NCBI GenBank assembly: GCA_035502185.1
Contig: DATJUT010000113.1
Coordinates: forward strand, 1 to 64,000
Origin: Gemmatimonadales bacterium
GTDB taxonomy: Bacteria; Gemmatimonadota; Gemmatimonadetes; Gemmatimonadales; JACORV01
DNA: 64,000 bases
Reading direction: 5' to 3'
How positions within the stretch are numbered: the stretch's first letter is position 1; the number at the start of each line of letters is the position of its first letter. Positions 42,553-51,936 of the stretch are shown piece after piece. Below the pieces are notes generated by a model, which saw only the letters and a list, made by a program, of their open reading frames with translations, had not been told where the DNA came from and did no database searches. The position numbers and the translations under genes were made by a program.

Positions 42553-43524
42553 GTGCTCGGGTTCGTCGCCCGGCGCCTCGGCTTCGCCGTCGTCAGCGTC
42601 GCGGCCGTCGTCCTCGTCACCTTCGTCCTCGCGCACGCCGCGCCGGGCGCGCCGATGCTCGGCGCGCCGGAACGGACCTTCGCCTCGCCGGAGACCATCG
42701 CCCGCCAGCGGGCGCTGTTCGGGCTCGATCGCCCCCTCCCGGAGCAGCTCCTCCGCTACGCGGCCAACCTCGCCCGCGGCCAGCTCGGCGAGTCGTTCGT
42801 CCTGCACCGGCCCGTCGCCGCCGTGCTCGCCGAGGCCGTGCCCAACACGCTGCTGCTCGGCGGCGTCGCGCTGCTGGCCTCGCTGCTCCTGGGCCTGGCG
42901 GTCGGCGCCGCGCAGGCCGCCCGTCACCACTCGCGCACCGACACCGCGCTGGGCGTGGCCACGCTGGTGCTGTATTCCGTGCCGGTCTTCTGGCTCGGGC
43001 TGGTCCTCCTGCTGGTCTTCGGCGAGCAGCTGCACTGGCTGCCGGTGAGCGGCATGACCAGCGCGCTCCACGACACCCTCTCCCCGGCCGGGCGCGTCCT
43101 CGACGTCGCGCGCCACCTCGTGCTGCCGGCCGCGAGCCTGGCCCTGGTCCAGGCCGCCGCGTTCGCGCGCTTCCAGCGCAGCGCCCTGGTGGACACCCTC
43201 GGCGCGACCCACATCCGCAGCGCCCGTGCCCGGGGGCTCCCGGAGCGGGCGGTCCTGCTCCGGCACGCGCTTCGGGGCGCGCTGGCGCCCACCATCACGC
43301 TGGCCGGCCTGTCGGTGCCCTATTTCCTCTCCGGCTCGGTGCTGGTCGAGAGCATCTTCGGCTGGCCCGGCCTCGGGCGGGTCACGTACGACGCGATCTT
43401 CGCCCGCGACTACAACGTGATCACGGCCGTGGCGCTCGTCGCAGGCGTCCTGGTCGCGCTCGGCAACCTGCTCGCCGACGTGGCGGTGGCGGTCGCCGAC
43501 CCGCGCGTCAGGCTGGACCGGTGA
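42553..43524 (+). CDS. Peptide ABC transporter permease, DppB type
   Basis: A 323-residue inner-membrane permease with six hydrophobic segments. The EAA-type coupling loop is visible around HIRSARARGLPERAVLLRHALRGALAP. The N-terminal RRLGFAVVSVAAVVLVTFVLAHAAPG is typical of DppB/OppB. It starts three bases after the binding-protein gene and forms the channel with the DppC-type protein. Confidence 0.93.
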   Translation: MLGFVARRLGFAVVSVAAVVLVTFVLAHAAPGAPMLGAPERTFASPETIARQRALFGLDRPLPEQLLRYAANLARGQLGESFVLHRPVAAVLAEAVPNTLLLGGVALLASLLLGLAVGAAQAARHHSRTDTALGVATLVLYSVPVFWLGLVLLLVFGEQLHWLPVSGMTSALHDTLSPAGRVLDVARHLVLPAASLALVQAAAFARFQRSALVDTLGATHIRSARARGLPERAVLLRHALRGALAPTITLAGLSVPYFLSGSVLVESIFGWPGLGRVTYDAIFARDYNVITAVALVAGVLVALGNLLADVAVAVADPRVRLDR

Positions 43525-43600
43525 GGTCCAGAACGTCGCCGGTCGAGTGCGGGCGGCGCGAAGACCGCCGCGGGCGTCGGGCCGTGCATGGGGTGGCGCG

Positions 43601-44446
43601 GTGAGCCCCTGGCGGCTGGCCGCGCGCCGCTTCGCCCGCAACCGCCCCGCGGTGCGGGGCGCCGGCCTGGTGGTCCTGCTGGCGCTCGCCGCGCTGCTGG
43701 CGCCGTGGCTGACGGCCGACCCCCTGGCGCAGCCCGACCCCGTGCGGCTGCAGGACCGGCCGCCGTCGCTCGCCCACCCGCTGGGCACGGACCCGTTCAG
43801 CCGCGACGTGCTGAGCCGCACGCTGCACGGCGCCCGGGTCTCCCTGGTGGTCGGCACCGGCGCGGCGCTGCTCGCCGTGACGCTCGGCGCCGGCATGGGT
43901 TTGGTGGCCGGGCTGGCCGGCCGGCGCACCGACCAGCTGCTGATGCGCGGCGTGGACGTCGCGATGGCGCTGCCCCGCATCCTGCTCCTGCTCGCGGTGT
44001 TCGCCGTCTGGGAGGACGCCCCGGCGGCGGCGGTGGTGGTACTCATCGCGGCGACGGGGTGGTTCCAGACGAGCCGCATCGTGCGCGCCGCCGTGCTCAG
44101 CCTGCGGGAGGCGGAGTTCGTCGTCGCCGCGCGCGCCCTCGGCGCCCCGGCGCCGGGCATCGTGCGCCGCCACCTCTTGCCTCACGTGGCCGCGCCGGTC
44201 ATCGTGAGCGCGTCACTCGACGTCGGCAACATCATCCTCCTCGAGGCGGGCCTGTCGTACCTGGGCCTCGGGGTTCGGCCGCCCACTCCCACCTGGGGCA
44301 ACATGATCATGGACGGCAAGGACGTCCTGCTCACGGCCCCCTGGGTGGCGCTCGCGCCCGGGCTCGCCCTGGTCGTCACCGTGGTGGCCTTCAACCTCGC
44401 GGCCGACGGACTGCGCGACGCGCTCGACCCCCGGATGGCGGCGTGA
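43601..44446 (+). CDS. Peptide ABC transporter permease, DppC type
   Basis: A 281-residue permease of the DppC/OppC group. The family hallmark HPLGTDPFSRDVLSR near residue 66 and the coupling loop VVAARALGAPAPGIVRRHLLPH near 185 are present, as is LGLGVRPPTPTWGNM. The start GTG at 43601 was chosen because it gives the usual short N-terminus; a GTG at 43547 would add 18 residues. Its stop overlaps the next GTG start (GTGA). Confidence 0.92.
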   Translation: MSPWRLAARRFARNRPAVRGAGLVVLLALAALLAPWLTADPLAQPDPVRLQDRPPSLAHPLGTDPFSRDVLSRTLHGARVSLVVGTGAALLAVTLGAGMGLVAGLAGRRTDQLLMRGVDVAMALPRILLLLAVFAVWEDAPAAAVVVLIAATGWFQTSRIVRAAVLSLREAEFVVAARALGAPAPGIVRRHLLPHVAAPVIVSASLDVGNIILLEAGLSYLGLGVRPPTPTWGNMIMDGKDVLLTAPWVALAPGLALVVTVVAFNLAADGLRDALDPRMAA

Positions 44447-45468
44447 GCGGCGCTCCAGTGCCCGACGCCCCCGCGGCGCCGCGCGCGCCCTTGCTGGAGG
44501 TCCGCGACCTCGCCGTGCGCTTCACGGGGCCGGACGGCGTGGCGCGGGCGGTGGACGGCGTCGACCTCACGGTGGGCGAGGGCGAGACCGTCGGCCTGGT
44601 CGGCGAGTCGGGCTGCGGCAAGAGCGTCACCGCCCTGGCCGTCCTCCGGCTGGTCGAGCCGCCCGGGCACATCGCGCACGGGAGCAGCGTACGCCTCGAG
44701 GGACGCGACCTGCTCGCGCTCGGCCCGAAGGAGATCCGGGCCGTGCGGGGCAACCACGTCGCGCTCGTGTTCCAGGATCCGCTCAGTGCCCTCAACCCGG
44801 TCCTCAGGGTCGGCTCCCAGATCGCCGAGGCGATCCGCGCCCACGAGGCCGTCACCCGCAGCACCGCGCGGTGGCGCGCCGTCGAGATGCTGGCTGCCGT
44901 CGGCATCCCCGACGCGGAGCGCCGCGCCGCGGCCTACCCGCACCAGCTGTCCGGCGGGATGCGGCAGCGGGTGCTGCTGGCGATGGCGCTCGCCTGCCGG
45001 CCCCAGCTCCTGCTGGCCGACGAGCCGACGACCGCGCTCGACGTCACCATCCAGGCCGAGATCCTCGAGCTGCTCGACGCCCTGCAGCGGAAGCTCGGGA
45101 TGGCGGTGCTGCTGATCACCCACAACCTCGGCATCGTCGCGGAGCGGACGCGGCGCGTCTACGTGATGTACGCGGGCCAGATCGTCGAGGAGGCTCCGAC
45201 GGCGCGGGTGTTCGCCCGGGCGGCGCACCCGTACACCGAGGGGCTGCTGGCCGCGATCCCGCGCCTCGAGGAGCGCCGCGACCGGCTGCGCGCCATCCCC
45301 GGCCAGGTGCCACCCGCGACCGACTGGCCGGCGGGCTGCCGCTTTCACCCGCGCTGCCCGCACGCCTGGGATCGGTGCCGCACCGAGATGCCGCCGCTGC
45401 TCCCGGTGGCGGAGGGGCACCGGGCGCGGTGCTGGCTGGTCGAGGAGCCGGAGAGGCGACGGAGGTGA
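44443..45468 (+). CDS. Peptide ABC transporter ATP-binding protein, DppD type
   Basis: A 341-residue ABC ATPase. Walker A is GESGCGKSV, the signature LSGGMRQR, Walker [13 protein letters not shown] and the switch His in ITHNLG. A C-terminal oligopeptide/dipeptide transporter domain follows with the Cys-rich [14 protein letters not shown] motif (iron-sulfur-like in some members). It powers uptake together with the DppF-type protein. The stop lies in a GTGAGAGG repeat tract. Confidence 0.93.
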   Translation: MSGAPVPDAPAAPRAPLLEVRDLAVRFTGPDGVARAVDGVDLTVGEGETVGLVGESGCGKSVTALAVLRLVEPPGHIAHGSSVRLEGRDLLALGPKEIRAVRGNHVALVFQDPLSALNPVLRVGSQIAEAIRAHEAVTRSTARWRAVEMLAAVGIPDAERRAAAYPHQLSGGMRQRVLLAMALACRPQLLLADEPTTALDVTIQAEILELLDALQRKLGMAVLLITHNLGIVAERTRRVYVMYAGQIVEEAPTARVFARAAHPYTEGLLAAIPRLEERRDRLRAIPGQVPPATDWPAGCRFHPRCPHAWDRCRTEMPPLLPVAEGHRARCWLVEEPERRRR

Positions 45469-45532
45469 GAGGTGAGAGGTGAGAGGGTCGAGTGAGAGGT
45501 GAGAGGTGAAAAGCGAAAGGCGTGAGAGGTGA
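45464..45532. repeat. GTGAGAGG tandem-like repeat between dppD- and dppF-type genes
   Basis: Ten or so imperfect copies of GTGAGAG(G/GT) fill the gap on the + strand, including GTGAAAAGCGAAAGGC variants. The first copy supplies the stop codon (TGA) of the upstream gene and the last copy supplies the GTG start of the downstream gene. No inverted half is present. Confidence 0.8.
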
Positions 45533-46521
45533 GTCCCGCCTCGCCGGCCCCGCCGCTGGTCGCGGTCCGCGACCTGGTCACGCACTTCGTGCGCAGGACG
45601 GGCCTCCTCGGCGCACGCCGCGAGACGGTGCAGGCCGTCAACGGGGTGAGCTTCGACATCGCGGCCCGGGAGACGCTCGGCCTGGTCGGGGAGTCGGGCT
45701 GCGGCAAGACGACGCTCGGCCGCACGATCCTGCGGCTGGTCGACCGCACCTCGGGCGAGGTGCGGTTCGACGGCCAGGACCTGTTCGCGCTCGACCCGGC
45801 CGCGCTGCGGCGGGTGCGGCGGCGGATGCAGGTGGTCTTCCAGGATCCCGACGGCTCGCTCGACCCGCGCCAGTCCATCGGCCGCGCGGTCCGGGAGGGG
45901 ATCGAGGTGCACCGGCTGGCGCGCGGCGCCGAGGCCGATCGCCGCGTCGAGGCCCTGCTCGAGGAGGTCGGCCTGCCGGCGGGCTCGGCCGCACGCTACC
46001 CGCACGAGTTCTCGGGAGGCCAGCGGCAGCGGGCGGCCATCGCCCGAGCCCTCGCGGTGGAGCCGGAATTCCTCGTGTGCGACGAGCCCGTCTCCGCGCT
46101 CGACGTGAGCGTGCAGGCGCAGGTCCTGAACCTGTTGGTGGACCTGCAGTCCCGGCGGGGCCTGTCGTACCTCTTCATCTCCCACGACCTCGCCGTCATC
46201 CGCCACATCGCGCCGCGCGTCGCGGTGATGTACCTGGGCCGGATCGTGGAGCAGGGACCCGCGGACCGGATCTACCGGCAGCCCCTGCACCCCTACACGC
46301 AGGCGCTGCTCACCGCCGTCCCGGTGCCCGATCCCGGGAAGGGACGCCAGCGCATCGTGCTGGCCGGAGACCCGCCGTCGCCCGTCCATCCCCCGCCCGG
46401 CTGCCCGTTCCACCCGCGCTGCCAGCACCCGGGCAAGGACGAGACGTGCCGGACGGTGCGGCCGGAGCTGCGGGAGCTCGGCACGGGGCACTTCGTGGCC
46501 TGCCACCTCGCCGGACGCTGA
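45529..46521 (+). CDS. Peptide ABC transporter ATP-binding protein, DppF type
   Basis: A 330-residue ABC ATPase, second nucleotide-binding subunit of the peptide importer. Walker A is [11 protein letters not shown], signature FSGGQRQR, Walker [13 protein letters not shown], switch [12 protein letters not shown], with the C-terminal [11 protein letters not shown] domain. The N-terminal region [23 protein letters not shown] is typical of DppF/OppF. The start codon is provided by the repeat tract. Confidence 0.93.
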   Translation: MSPASPAPPLVAVRDLVTHFVRRTGLLGARRETVQAVNGVSFDIAARETLGLVGESGCGKTTLGRTILRLVDRTSGEVRFDGQDLFALDPAALRRVRRRMQVVFQDPDGSLDPRQSIGRAVREGIEVHRLARGAEADRRVEALLEEVGLPAGSAARYPHEFSGGQRQRAAIARALAVEPEFLVCDEPVSALDVSVQAQVLNLLVDLQSRRGLSYLFISHDLAVIRHIAPRVAVMYLGRIVEQGPADRIYRQPLHPYTQALLTAVPVPDPGKGRQRIVLAGDPPSPVHPPPGCPFHPRCQHPGKDETCRTVRPELRELGTGHFVACHLAGR

Positions 46522-46531
46522 GGCGCCACCC

Positions 46532-47548
46532 GTGACTGCGGCGGTCCTCGTCCTGCTGGTGGTCGCCGTGGGCCTGCTGCTCGTGCTCGTGGCCCGGCGG
46601 CCGGCGGCTCCCGGGCCCGAGACGGCCCTTCTCCAGCAACAGCTCGTCGAGGTGCGGGGCCGCCTCGACGCGCTGGTGGCGTCGCAAGGCGGGGTCGTCG
46701 GCGACATGAGGGAGCGTCTCGGCCGGCTCGCCGAGGCGACCGGGCGGCTCGAGGCCGTGGGCCAGACCGTCGCCAAGGTGCAGGAGCTGCTCCAGGTCCC
46801 GCGCCTCCGCGGCACGCTCGGCGAGGTCTGGCTCGAGGAGCTGCTGCGCCAGGTCCTGCCGGAAGGCCTGTGGACGACCCAGTACGCCTTCCGCTCCGGC
46901 GAGCGCGTGGATGCCGCCATCCGCGTCGGCGACCGGCTCGTGCCGGTGGACGCGAAGTTCCCGCTCGAGGCGTGTCAGCGGATGCTCGCCGCCGACGCCG
47001 CCAGCGCCGAACGGGAGCGGCGAGCGTTCCGCCGCTCGCTGCGCGACCGCATCGACGAGATCGCGGACAAGTACATCCGGCCGGACGAGGGGACGTTCGA
47101 GTTCGCGATGATGTACATCCCGGCGGAGAACGTCTACTACGAGGCGGTGGTCCGCGGCGACGACCTCGACGGCGACGAGAGCGTCGTCGGCTACGCGCTG
47201 CGCCGCAAGGTCATTCCGGTCTCACCCAACACCTTCTACGCCTACCTCGCGGCGATCCTGCACGGGCTGAAGGGGCTCGAGGTCGAGAAGCAGGCGCGGG
47301 AGATCCTGCAGTCGCTGGGCGGCCTGCAGCAGCAGTTCGTGCGGTTCGACGCCGCGTACCGGCTGGTCGGCAAGCACCTCGACCACGCCGCGCGCCAGTA
47401 CGGCGAGGCCGAGCGACAGATCGGCCTGATTCAGGAGAGGTTCGAGAAGATCACCGGAGTCCAGGCAGGTGGTGGGTTGCAGGTCGTAGGTGGTGAGGAG
47501 CCGCCGGCCGAGGATGCTGGCGCCGCTTCGGCGACACCCACCCCGTAG
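46532..47548 (+). CDS. rmuC: RmuC family DNA recombination protein
   Basis: A 338-residue RmuC-like protein, a putative PD-(D/E)XK nuclease that limits inversions between short inverted repeats. A single N-terminal membrane helix (3-22) is followed by coiled coil (35-85) and the conserved domain with RGTLGEVWLEELLRQVLP, VDAAIRVGDRLVPVDAKFPLEA and MYIPAENVYYEA. The last 25 residues are encoded by GGTGG-rich repeat DNA and look non-conserved. It is notable that inverted repeats cluster around this gene. Confidence 0.9.
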   Translation: MTAAVLVLLVVAVGLLLVLVARRPAAPGPETALLQQQLVEVRGRLDALVASQGGVVGDMRERLGRLAEATGRLEAVGQTVAKVQELLQVPRLRGTLGEVWLEELLRQVLPEGLWTTQYAFRSGERVDAAIRVGDRLVPVDAKFPLEACQRMLAADAASAERERRAFRRSLRDRIDEIADKYIRPDEGTFEFAMMYIPAENVYYEAVVRGDDLDGDESVVGYALRRKVIPVSPNTFYAYLAAILHGLKGLEVEKQAREILQSLGGLQQQFVRFDAAYRLVGKHLDHAARQYGEAERQIGLIQERFEKITGVQAGGGLQVVGGEEPPAEDAGAASATPTP

Positions 47549-47569
47549 CACTGCCACCCACCACCTGCC
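47464..47569. repeat. GGTGGTGGG-type inverted repeat spanning the rmuC stop
   Basis: GGCAGGTGGTGGGT at 47464-47477 is perfectly inverted at 47556-47569 (14 bp). Further degenerate GTAGGTGGTG and CCACCCACC units lie on the inner and outer sides. The left arm is inside the 3' end of rmuC, the right arm in the gap before the convergent gene. It may act as a bidirectional terminator. Confidence 0.75.
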
Positions 47570-47583
47570 ACCCACCAACGTCG

Positions 47584-48096
47584 CTACACGTATCGCGCGA
47601 TCGCCATGCAGACCACGGTGACGCCGAGCAGCATGGCCGTGAGCCGGCCGCCGGTCCGGAGCCGGCCCTGCAGCGCGACGACGCGGGCGAGCTGCTCAGG
47701 CGACGGGCCACCCGACTGTCCCGGGACGGCCGCGGCGACCCGCTTCAGCTGCGCCGCGGTCCGGCCGGACACCCCGATCCCGATGACCGCAGCCAGCAGC
47801 GCGCACAGCGCGCCGATCGACAGGGTGACGCCGAGTCCGCTCCGCATGAACGCCGGCTGGAATCCGGCCGAGTCGATGGACAGCAGCCAGACGCCGGCCG
47901 CGATCGAGACCAGCGCGACCGCCGCGACGACGATCGGATAACGGCCACCGGCCAGCCGTTGCACGAACCGGCCGCCGTCGGCGCCCGCCGCCGCGGCTGC
48001 CGGCTCGACGAAGCCGGCGAGCATGAACGTCGCTCCCGCCCAGAAGACGCCGCCCCCGACGTGCAACACGCGCAGCACGAGTGTGAACCAGCTCAT
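47584..48096 (-). CDS. CopD/DUF2269-like integral membrane protein
   Basis: A 170-residue protein with four hydrophobic segments (residues 3-28, 52-74, 86-108, 148-168). The first carries LRVLHVGGGVFWAGATFMLAG, a His-Gly-Gly/Trp pattern similar to CopD-like and DUF2269 proteins. Role unknown; heme, copper or simple membrane functions are all possible. It lies downstream of the NmrA-type gene on the same strand, separated by a hairpin. Confidence 0.65.
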   Translation of the reverse strand: MSWFTLVLRVLHVGGGVFWAGATFMLAGFVEPAAAAAGADGGRFVQRLAGGRYPIVVAAVALVSIAAGVWLLSIDSAGFQPAFMRSGLGVTLSIGALCALLAAVIGIGVSGRTAAQLKRVAAAVPGQSGGPSPEQLARVVALQGRLRTGGRLTAMLLGVTVVCMAIARYV

Positions 48097-48127
48097 TCCC
48101 CTCCTCCTCGCCGTCTGGAACCGGGCC

Positions 48128-48147
48128 GACCGGCCCCTGGGCCGGTC
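48128..48147 (-). terminator. GC hairpin after the NmrA-type gene
   Basis: GACCGGCC pairs with GGCCGGTC around a CCTG loop, 4 bases beyond the stop codon on the minus strand. No U-tract follows. Confidence 0.5.
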
Positions 48148-48151
48148 CGCG

Positions 48152-49102
48152 TCACTCGAGCGGTATGTGCCTGCCGTTGGCTGCGAGCCAGGTCTCGAAC
48201 GTCTGCAGCGCCGGATTCAGCTGGCGCGACACCTCGATGCTGTGCAGGCGCCGGATGTCCTGGGCGAAGTCCCGGTCGAACTGGAACATGTTCGCCAGGT
48301 CGTCGGCGCCCGGGAAGCCGAATCCCCGGTATACCTCGGGCGGTACGGCGTTGTACGCGATGGTCTTGCCCAGGGCCTTCGACATCGCCGCGGCCATCTG
48401 CTGGCCCGTGAGGTGCTCGCCCGCGATGCTCACGGTCTTGCCGACGAACTCCCCGCCACGCTGGAAGATCCCGAAGGCGCACCTGCCGATGTCCTCGGCC
48501 GCGATGCCCGCCAGCGTACTGTCACCCAGCGGCAGGGTGATGGCCAGCTTGCCGTCCGGGCCCTTCTTGGGGCCCATGCCGAAGTGGACGAAGTTGTCCC
48601 AGTAGAAGCAGGTGGCGAGGCACGTGGTCGGCACCCCGGCATCCGTGAACAGCCGGTCCGAGGCGCCCTTGGCGTCGAAGTGGGGGACCTTGTACTTGCC
48701 CATCAGCGTCGGCATCCGGTTGTCGCCGAGGGGAACCCACTTGCGCGTGTCCTCGAGCGTGGACCAGATCGTGTGCCGGACGCCCGCGGCCTTCGCCGCC
48801 CGGGCCATCGCCCCCGCCTCCGCCATTTCCTTCTCGGGCGACATGTGCGCCCAGTAGAAGGTCACACAGAAGGCGCCGTGCGCCCCGGTGAACGCCTTCC
48901 GCAGGCTCTCCTCGTCGTCGACGTCGGCCGCGACCACCTCAGCGCCGAGCGCCCGCAGCTCCTTCGCGCGGTCGGAGCGGATGTCCCGCGTGAGCGCGCG
49001 TGCCGTGTACGGACCGTTCTTGTCCGCCATGATCGCGCGGACGAGCCCTCCGCCCTGCGCGCCCCGCGCTCCCACGACCGCGATGATCTTCCTGTCCGCC
49101 AC
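48152..49102 (-). CDS. NmrA-like NAD(P)-binding protein
   Basis: A 316-residue atypical SDR of the NmrA/HSCARG group. The dinucleotide motif GARGAQGGG is at about 11-19 after a hydrophobic strand, and GVRHTIWSTLEDTRKW matches the family around residue 105. NmrA proteins bind NAD(P) and often sense redox state or act as quinone or isoflavone-like reductases; the active-site tyrosine motif is not the classical YxxxK. The GTG start has a good GAGGAG upstream. Divergent from the M13 protease gene. Confidence 0.88.
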   Translation of the reverse strand: MADRKIIAVVGARGAQGGGLVRAIMADKNGPYTARALTRDIRSDRAKELRALGAEVVAADVDDEESLRKAFTGAHGAFCVTFYWAHMSPEKEMAEAGAMARAAKAAGVRHTIWSTLEDTRKWVPLGDNRMPTLMGKYKVPHFDAKGASDRLFTDAGVPTTCLATCFYWDNFVHFGMGPKKGPDGKLAITLPLGDSTLAGIAAEDIGRCAFGIFQRGGEFVGKTVSIAGEHLTGQQMAAAMSKALGKTIAYNAVPPEVYRGFGFPGADDLANMFQFDRDFAQDIRRLHSIEVSRQLNPALQTFETWLAANGRHIPLE

Positions 49103-49219
49103 TCTCGGCTCCTCTCGATGCACCGTTGGATGGGATCGCGAAACCGGCGCCCGGCCGATCCGGTCGGGCGATCGTACCGGTCGCCACGCACCCACAGGCC
49201 CTCGTTCCGCGTGCGGTGC

Positions 49220-49228
49220 TAATATACA
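49220..49228 (+). promoter_or_regulatory. AT-rich -10-like element before the M13 gene
   Basis: TAATATACA is the only AT-rich tract in the divergent gap, about 35 bases before the ATG at 49262; TAATAT or TATACA could serve as -10. No convincing -35 is seen. Confidence 0.3.
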
Positions 49229-49261
49229 CCGGTGCCCCTGCCACAACCGGAGACCTCCGAC

Positions 49262-51364
49262 ATGGCCACACACAGCATCGCGACCACTCCGCGCGGCCGG
49301 CGTGCCCTCGCCCCGCTCGTCGTTCTCCTGCTCGCCCTCGCCCCGGCGCGCGGCGCCGCGCAGGGCGCCACCACGCCGCTGCCCGCCGCCAGCAGGCCGC
49401 TCAAGGTCCTCGATCCGGCGTTCATCGACCAGACCGCGAACGCGTGCGTGGACTTCATGCAGTACGCCAACGGAGCGTGGCTGGCCCACGACACCATACC
49501 CGCCGCCTATTCGTCGTCGGGCGTCGGGCGGGACATGGGCGATCACAACGAGCTGGTGGTGCGCTCGGTGCTGGACGACGCGATGGCGCAGCGCGCCGCC
49601 CAGCCGCAGGGCAGCACGCCGCGGAAGCTCGGCACGTTCTACGCCTCGTGCATGGACTCCGCGGCCATCGAGTCGGCGGGCCTGTCCCCGATCCGCCCGT
49701 GGCTGCGGGACATCGACCGCATCACCACCCGCTCGCGGCTCCCGGCCGTCATCGCAGAGCTGCAGGTGCGCGGCATCGACCTGGTCTACCGTTACAGCCC
49801 CGACGTGGATCCGCACGACGCCGCGCACTACATGGCGTGGCTGTCGCAGGCGGGACTCGGCTTGCCGGACCGCGACTACTACACCAACACCGGGCCGTCC
49901 GCGGACTCGACCCGGCAGCAGTACCTCGAGCACGTCACCCGCATCTTCCGGCTGGCGGGCGAGCGGGCGGCCCAGGCCACCCGCGACGCGCACCAGGTGA
50001 TGCGGCTCGAGACCGAGCTGGCCAAGGCCTCGCTCACGCGGCTCGAGCTCCGCGATCCTTCGGCCACCGATCACCCGATGACGATCGCCAGCCTCGCCGC
50101 GCTGGCGCCGGCACCGTCGTGGCCCCGCTACTTCCGCAGCATCGGGGTCACCGTCCCGGTCGCGCGCGTCAACGTGGCCGAGCCGGGGTTCGTGCGGCGC
50201 GTCGGCGCGCTGCTGCGCACCGCGCCGCTGGGGCAGTGGCGCGCCTACCTGCGCTACCACGCGGTCGCGGAGGCGGCGCCGTGGCTCAGCACGCCGTTCG
50301 TCCAGGAGGACTTCGCCTTCAGCTCCCGCTTCACCGGCGCCAAGGCGCTGCTGCCGCGGTGGAAGCGCTGCCTGCGCGAGACCGACGGCGATCTCGGCGA
50401 GGCCCTCGGGCAGGCGTACGTGGCGAAGACCTTCCCGCCCGAGGCCCGCGCGCGGGCCAGGGCGGTGATCGACGACATCCGCGCGGCCTTCGGCGAGCGG
50501 CTGCGGCACCTCGCCTGGATGTCGGACTCGACGCGGGCGCAGGCGCTGGACAAGCTGGCCAGGATGCGCGAGAAGGTCGGCTACCCCGACCAGTGGCGCG
50601 ACTACGGCCGGCTGGTGAGCGAAGAAGGCCCCTTCATCCTGAACGTCGCGCGTGCCAACGCGTTCGAATGGCAGCGGGTCGTCAACCGCCCCGGTGCCCC
50701 GGTGGACACGACCGAGTGGGGCATCACCGTGCCGACGGTCAACGCCTACTACGATCCCTCGCGTAACGAGATGGTCTTCCCCGCCGGTGCGCTGGTGCCG
50801 CAGACCTTCGACGCGTCGGCCGACGACGGCGCCAACTACGGCTCCCTCGGCGGCAGCTGGGCCGGCCACGAGCTGACCCACGGCTTCGACGACGAGGGCC
50901 GCCACTACGACGCCGCCGGCAACCTGCGCGACTGGTGGACGGCGGCGGACTCGGTGCACTTCAACCAGCAGGCCGACCTGGTGGCGCGCCAATTCGACGG
51001 CTACCTCCAGGTGGACACCTTCCACGTGAACGGGAAGCTCACCCTGGGCGAGAACATCGCGGACTACGGCGGGCTGCTGACCGGCTACGATGCGCTCGAG
51101 CAGGCCCTCAAGCGCGACGGACGCCCCGGCCTCATCGACGGCTACACGCCGGAGCAGCGCTTCTTCCTCTCCTATGCCCAGAGCTGGCGCGTGCACAACC
51201 GGCCCGAACGGCTCCGCACCCGGGTCACGGTGGATCCGCACGCGCCGGAGCAGTGGCGCGTGAACGGCCCGCTGTCCAACATTGCCGCGTTCGCCGAGGC
51301 GTTCGGGTGCAAGCCCGGCGACCCGATGGTCCGGAGCGCCGACAGCATCCCGCACATCTGGTAG
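49262..51364 (+). CDS. M13 family zinc metallopeptidase (neprilysin/PepO-like)
   Basis: A 700-residue exported endopeptidase. A signal peptide ends near residue 34 (PARGAAQG). The zinc motif HELTH is at 536-540, the third ligand in GENIADYGG, and the substrate-binding NAYY motif lies upstream. The large N-terminal helical domain (50-480) is typical of M13 peptidases, which cleave short peptides. The ATG at 49262 with GGAGA upstream is favoured over a GTG at 49232 that would precede the signal peptide. Confidence 0.93.
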   Translation: MATHSIATTPRGRRALAPLVVLLLALAPARGAAQGATTPLPAASRPLKVLDPAFIDQTANACVDFMQYANGAWLAHDTIPAAYSSSGVGRDMGDHNELVVRSVLDDAMAQRAAQPQGSTPRKLGTFYASCMDSAAIESAGLSPIRPWLRDIDRITTRSRLPAVIAELQVRGIDLVYRYSPDVDPHDAAHYMAWLSQAGLGLPDRDYYTNTGPSADSTRQQYLEHVTRIFRLAGERAAQATRDAHQVMRLETELAKASLTRLELRDPSATDHPMTIASLAALAPAPSWPRYFRSIGVTVPVARVNVAEPGFVRRVGALLRTAPLGQWRAYLRYHAVAEAAPWLSTPFVQEDFAFSSRFTGAKALLPRWKRCLRETDGDLGEALGQAYVAKTFPPEARARARAVIDDIRAAFGERLRHLAWMSDSTRAQALDKLARMREKVGYPDQWRDYGRLVSEEGPFILNVARANAFEWQRVVNRPGAPVDTTEWGITVPTVNAYYDPSRNEMVFPAGALVPQTFDASADDGANYGSLGGSWAGHELTHGFDDEGRHYDAAGNLRDWWTAADSVHFNQQADLVARQFDGYLQVDTFHVNGKLTLGENIADYGGLLTGYDALEQALKRDGRPGLIDGYTPEQRFFLSYAQSWRVHNRPERLRTRVTVDPHAPEQWRVNGPLSNIAAFAEAFGCKPGDPMVRSADSIPHIW

Positions 51365-51381
51365 CCGGGCCCGGAAACGAC

Positions 51382-51416
51382 GCCACCCCGTCGCGGTCAC
51401 GCCGCGACGGGGTGGC
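51382..51416. terminator. Long perfect hairpin between convergent M13 and ferredoxin genes
   Basis: GCCACCCCGTCGCGG pairs perfectly (15 bp) with CCGCGACGGGGTGGC around a 5-base loop, between two convergent stop codons. It lacks a U-tract and could terminate both transcripts. Confidence 0.75.
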
Positions 51417-51436
51417 TGGTCTCCGGCAGACGGGCG

Positions 51437-51802
<366 letters not shown>

Positions 51803-51936
51803 TCACGCCCTCGGCGAGCGGCCACCGATGAGCGTGAGTCTCAGCCGCAAGCGCGACCGCCGCCCCAAGGAACCACTGCGCTCCGCCGGCGCGCTTGCGG
51901 CCCCGGCGCCGGGCAGGTGATGTTAGTCCCACCTCC

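Noticed and set aside
41113-44160. Very long minus-strand open frame (over 1000 codons) opposite the peptide transporter genes
   Set aside because: It is antisense to clear binding-protein and permease genes, is Arg/His/Gly-rich and low-complexity, and has no recognisable domain; long antisense frames are expected at this GC content.
44182-46920. 912-codon minus-strand open frame opposite the two ABC ATPase genes
   Set aside because: The opposite strand encodes complete Walker A/B and signature motifs; the antisense product has shadow composition only.
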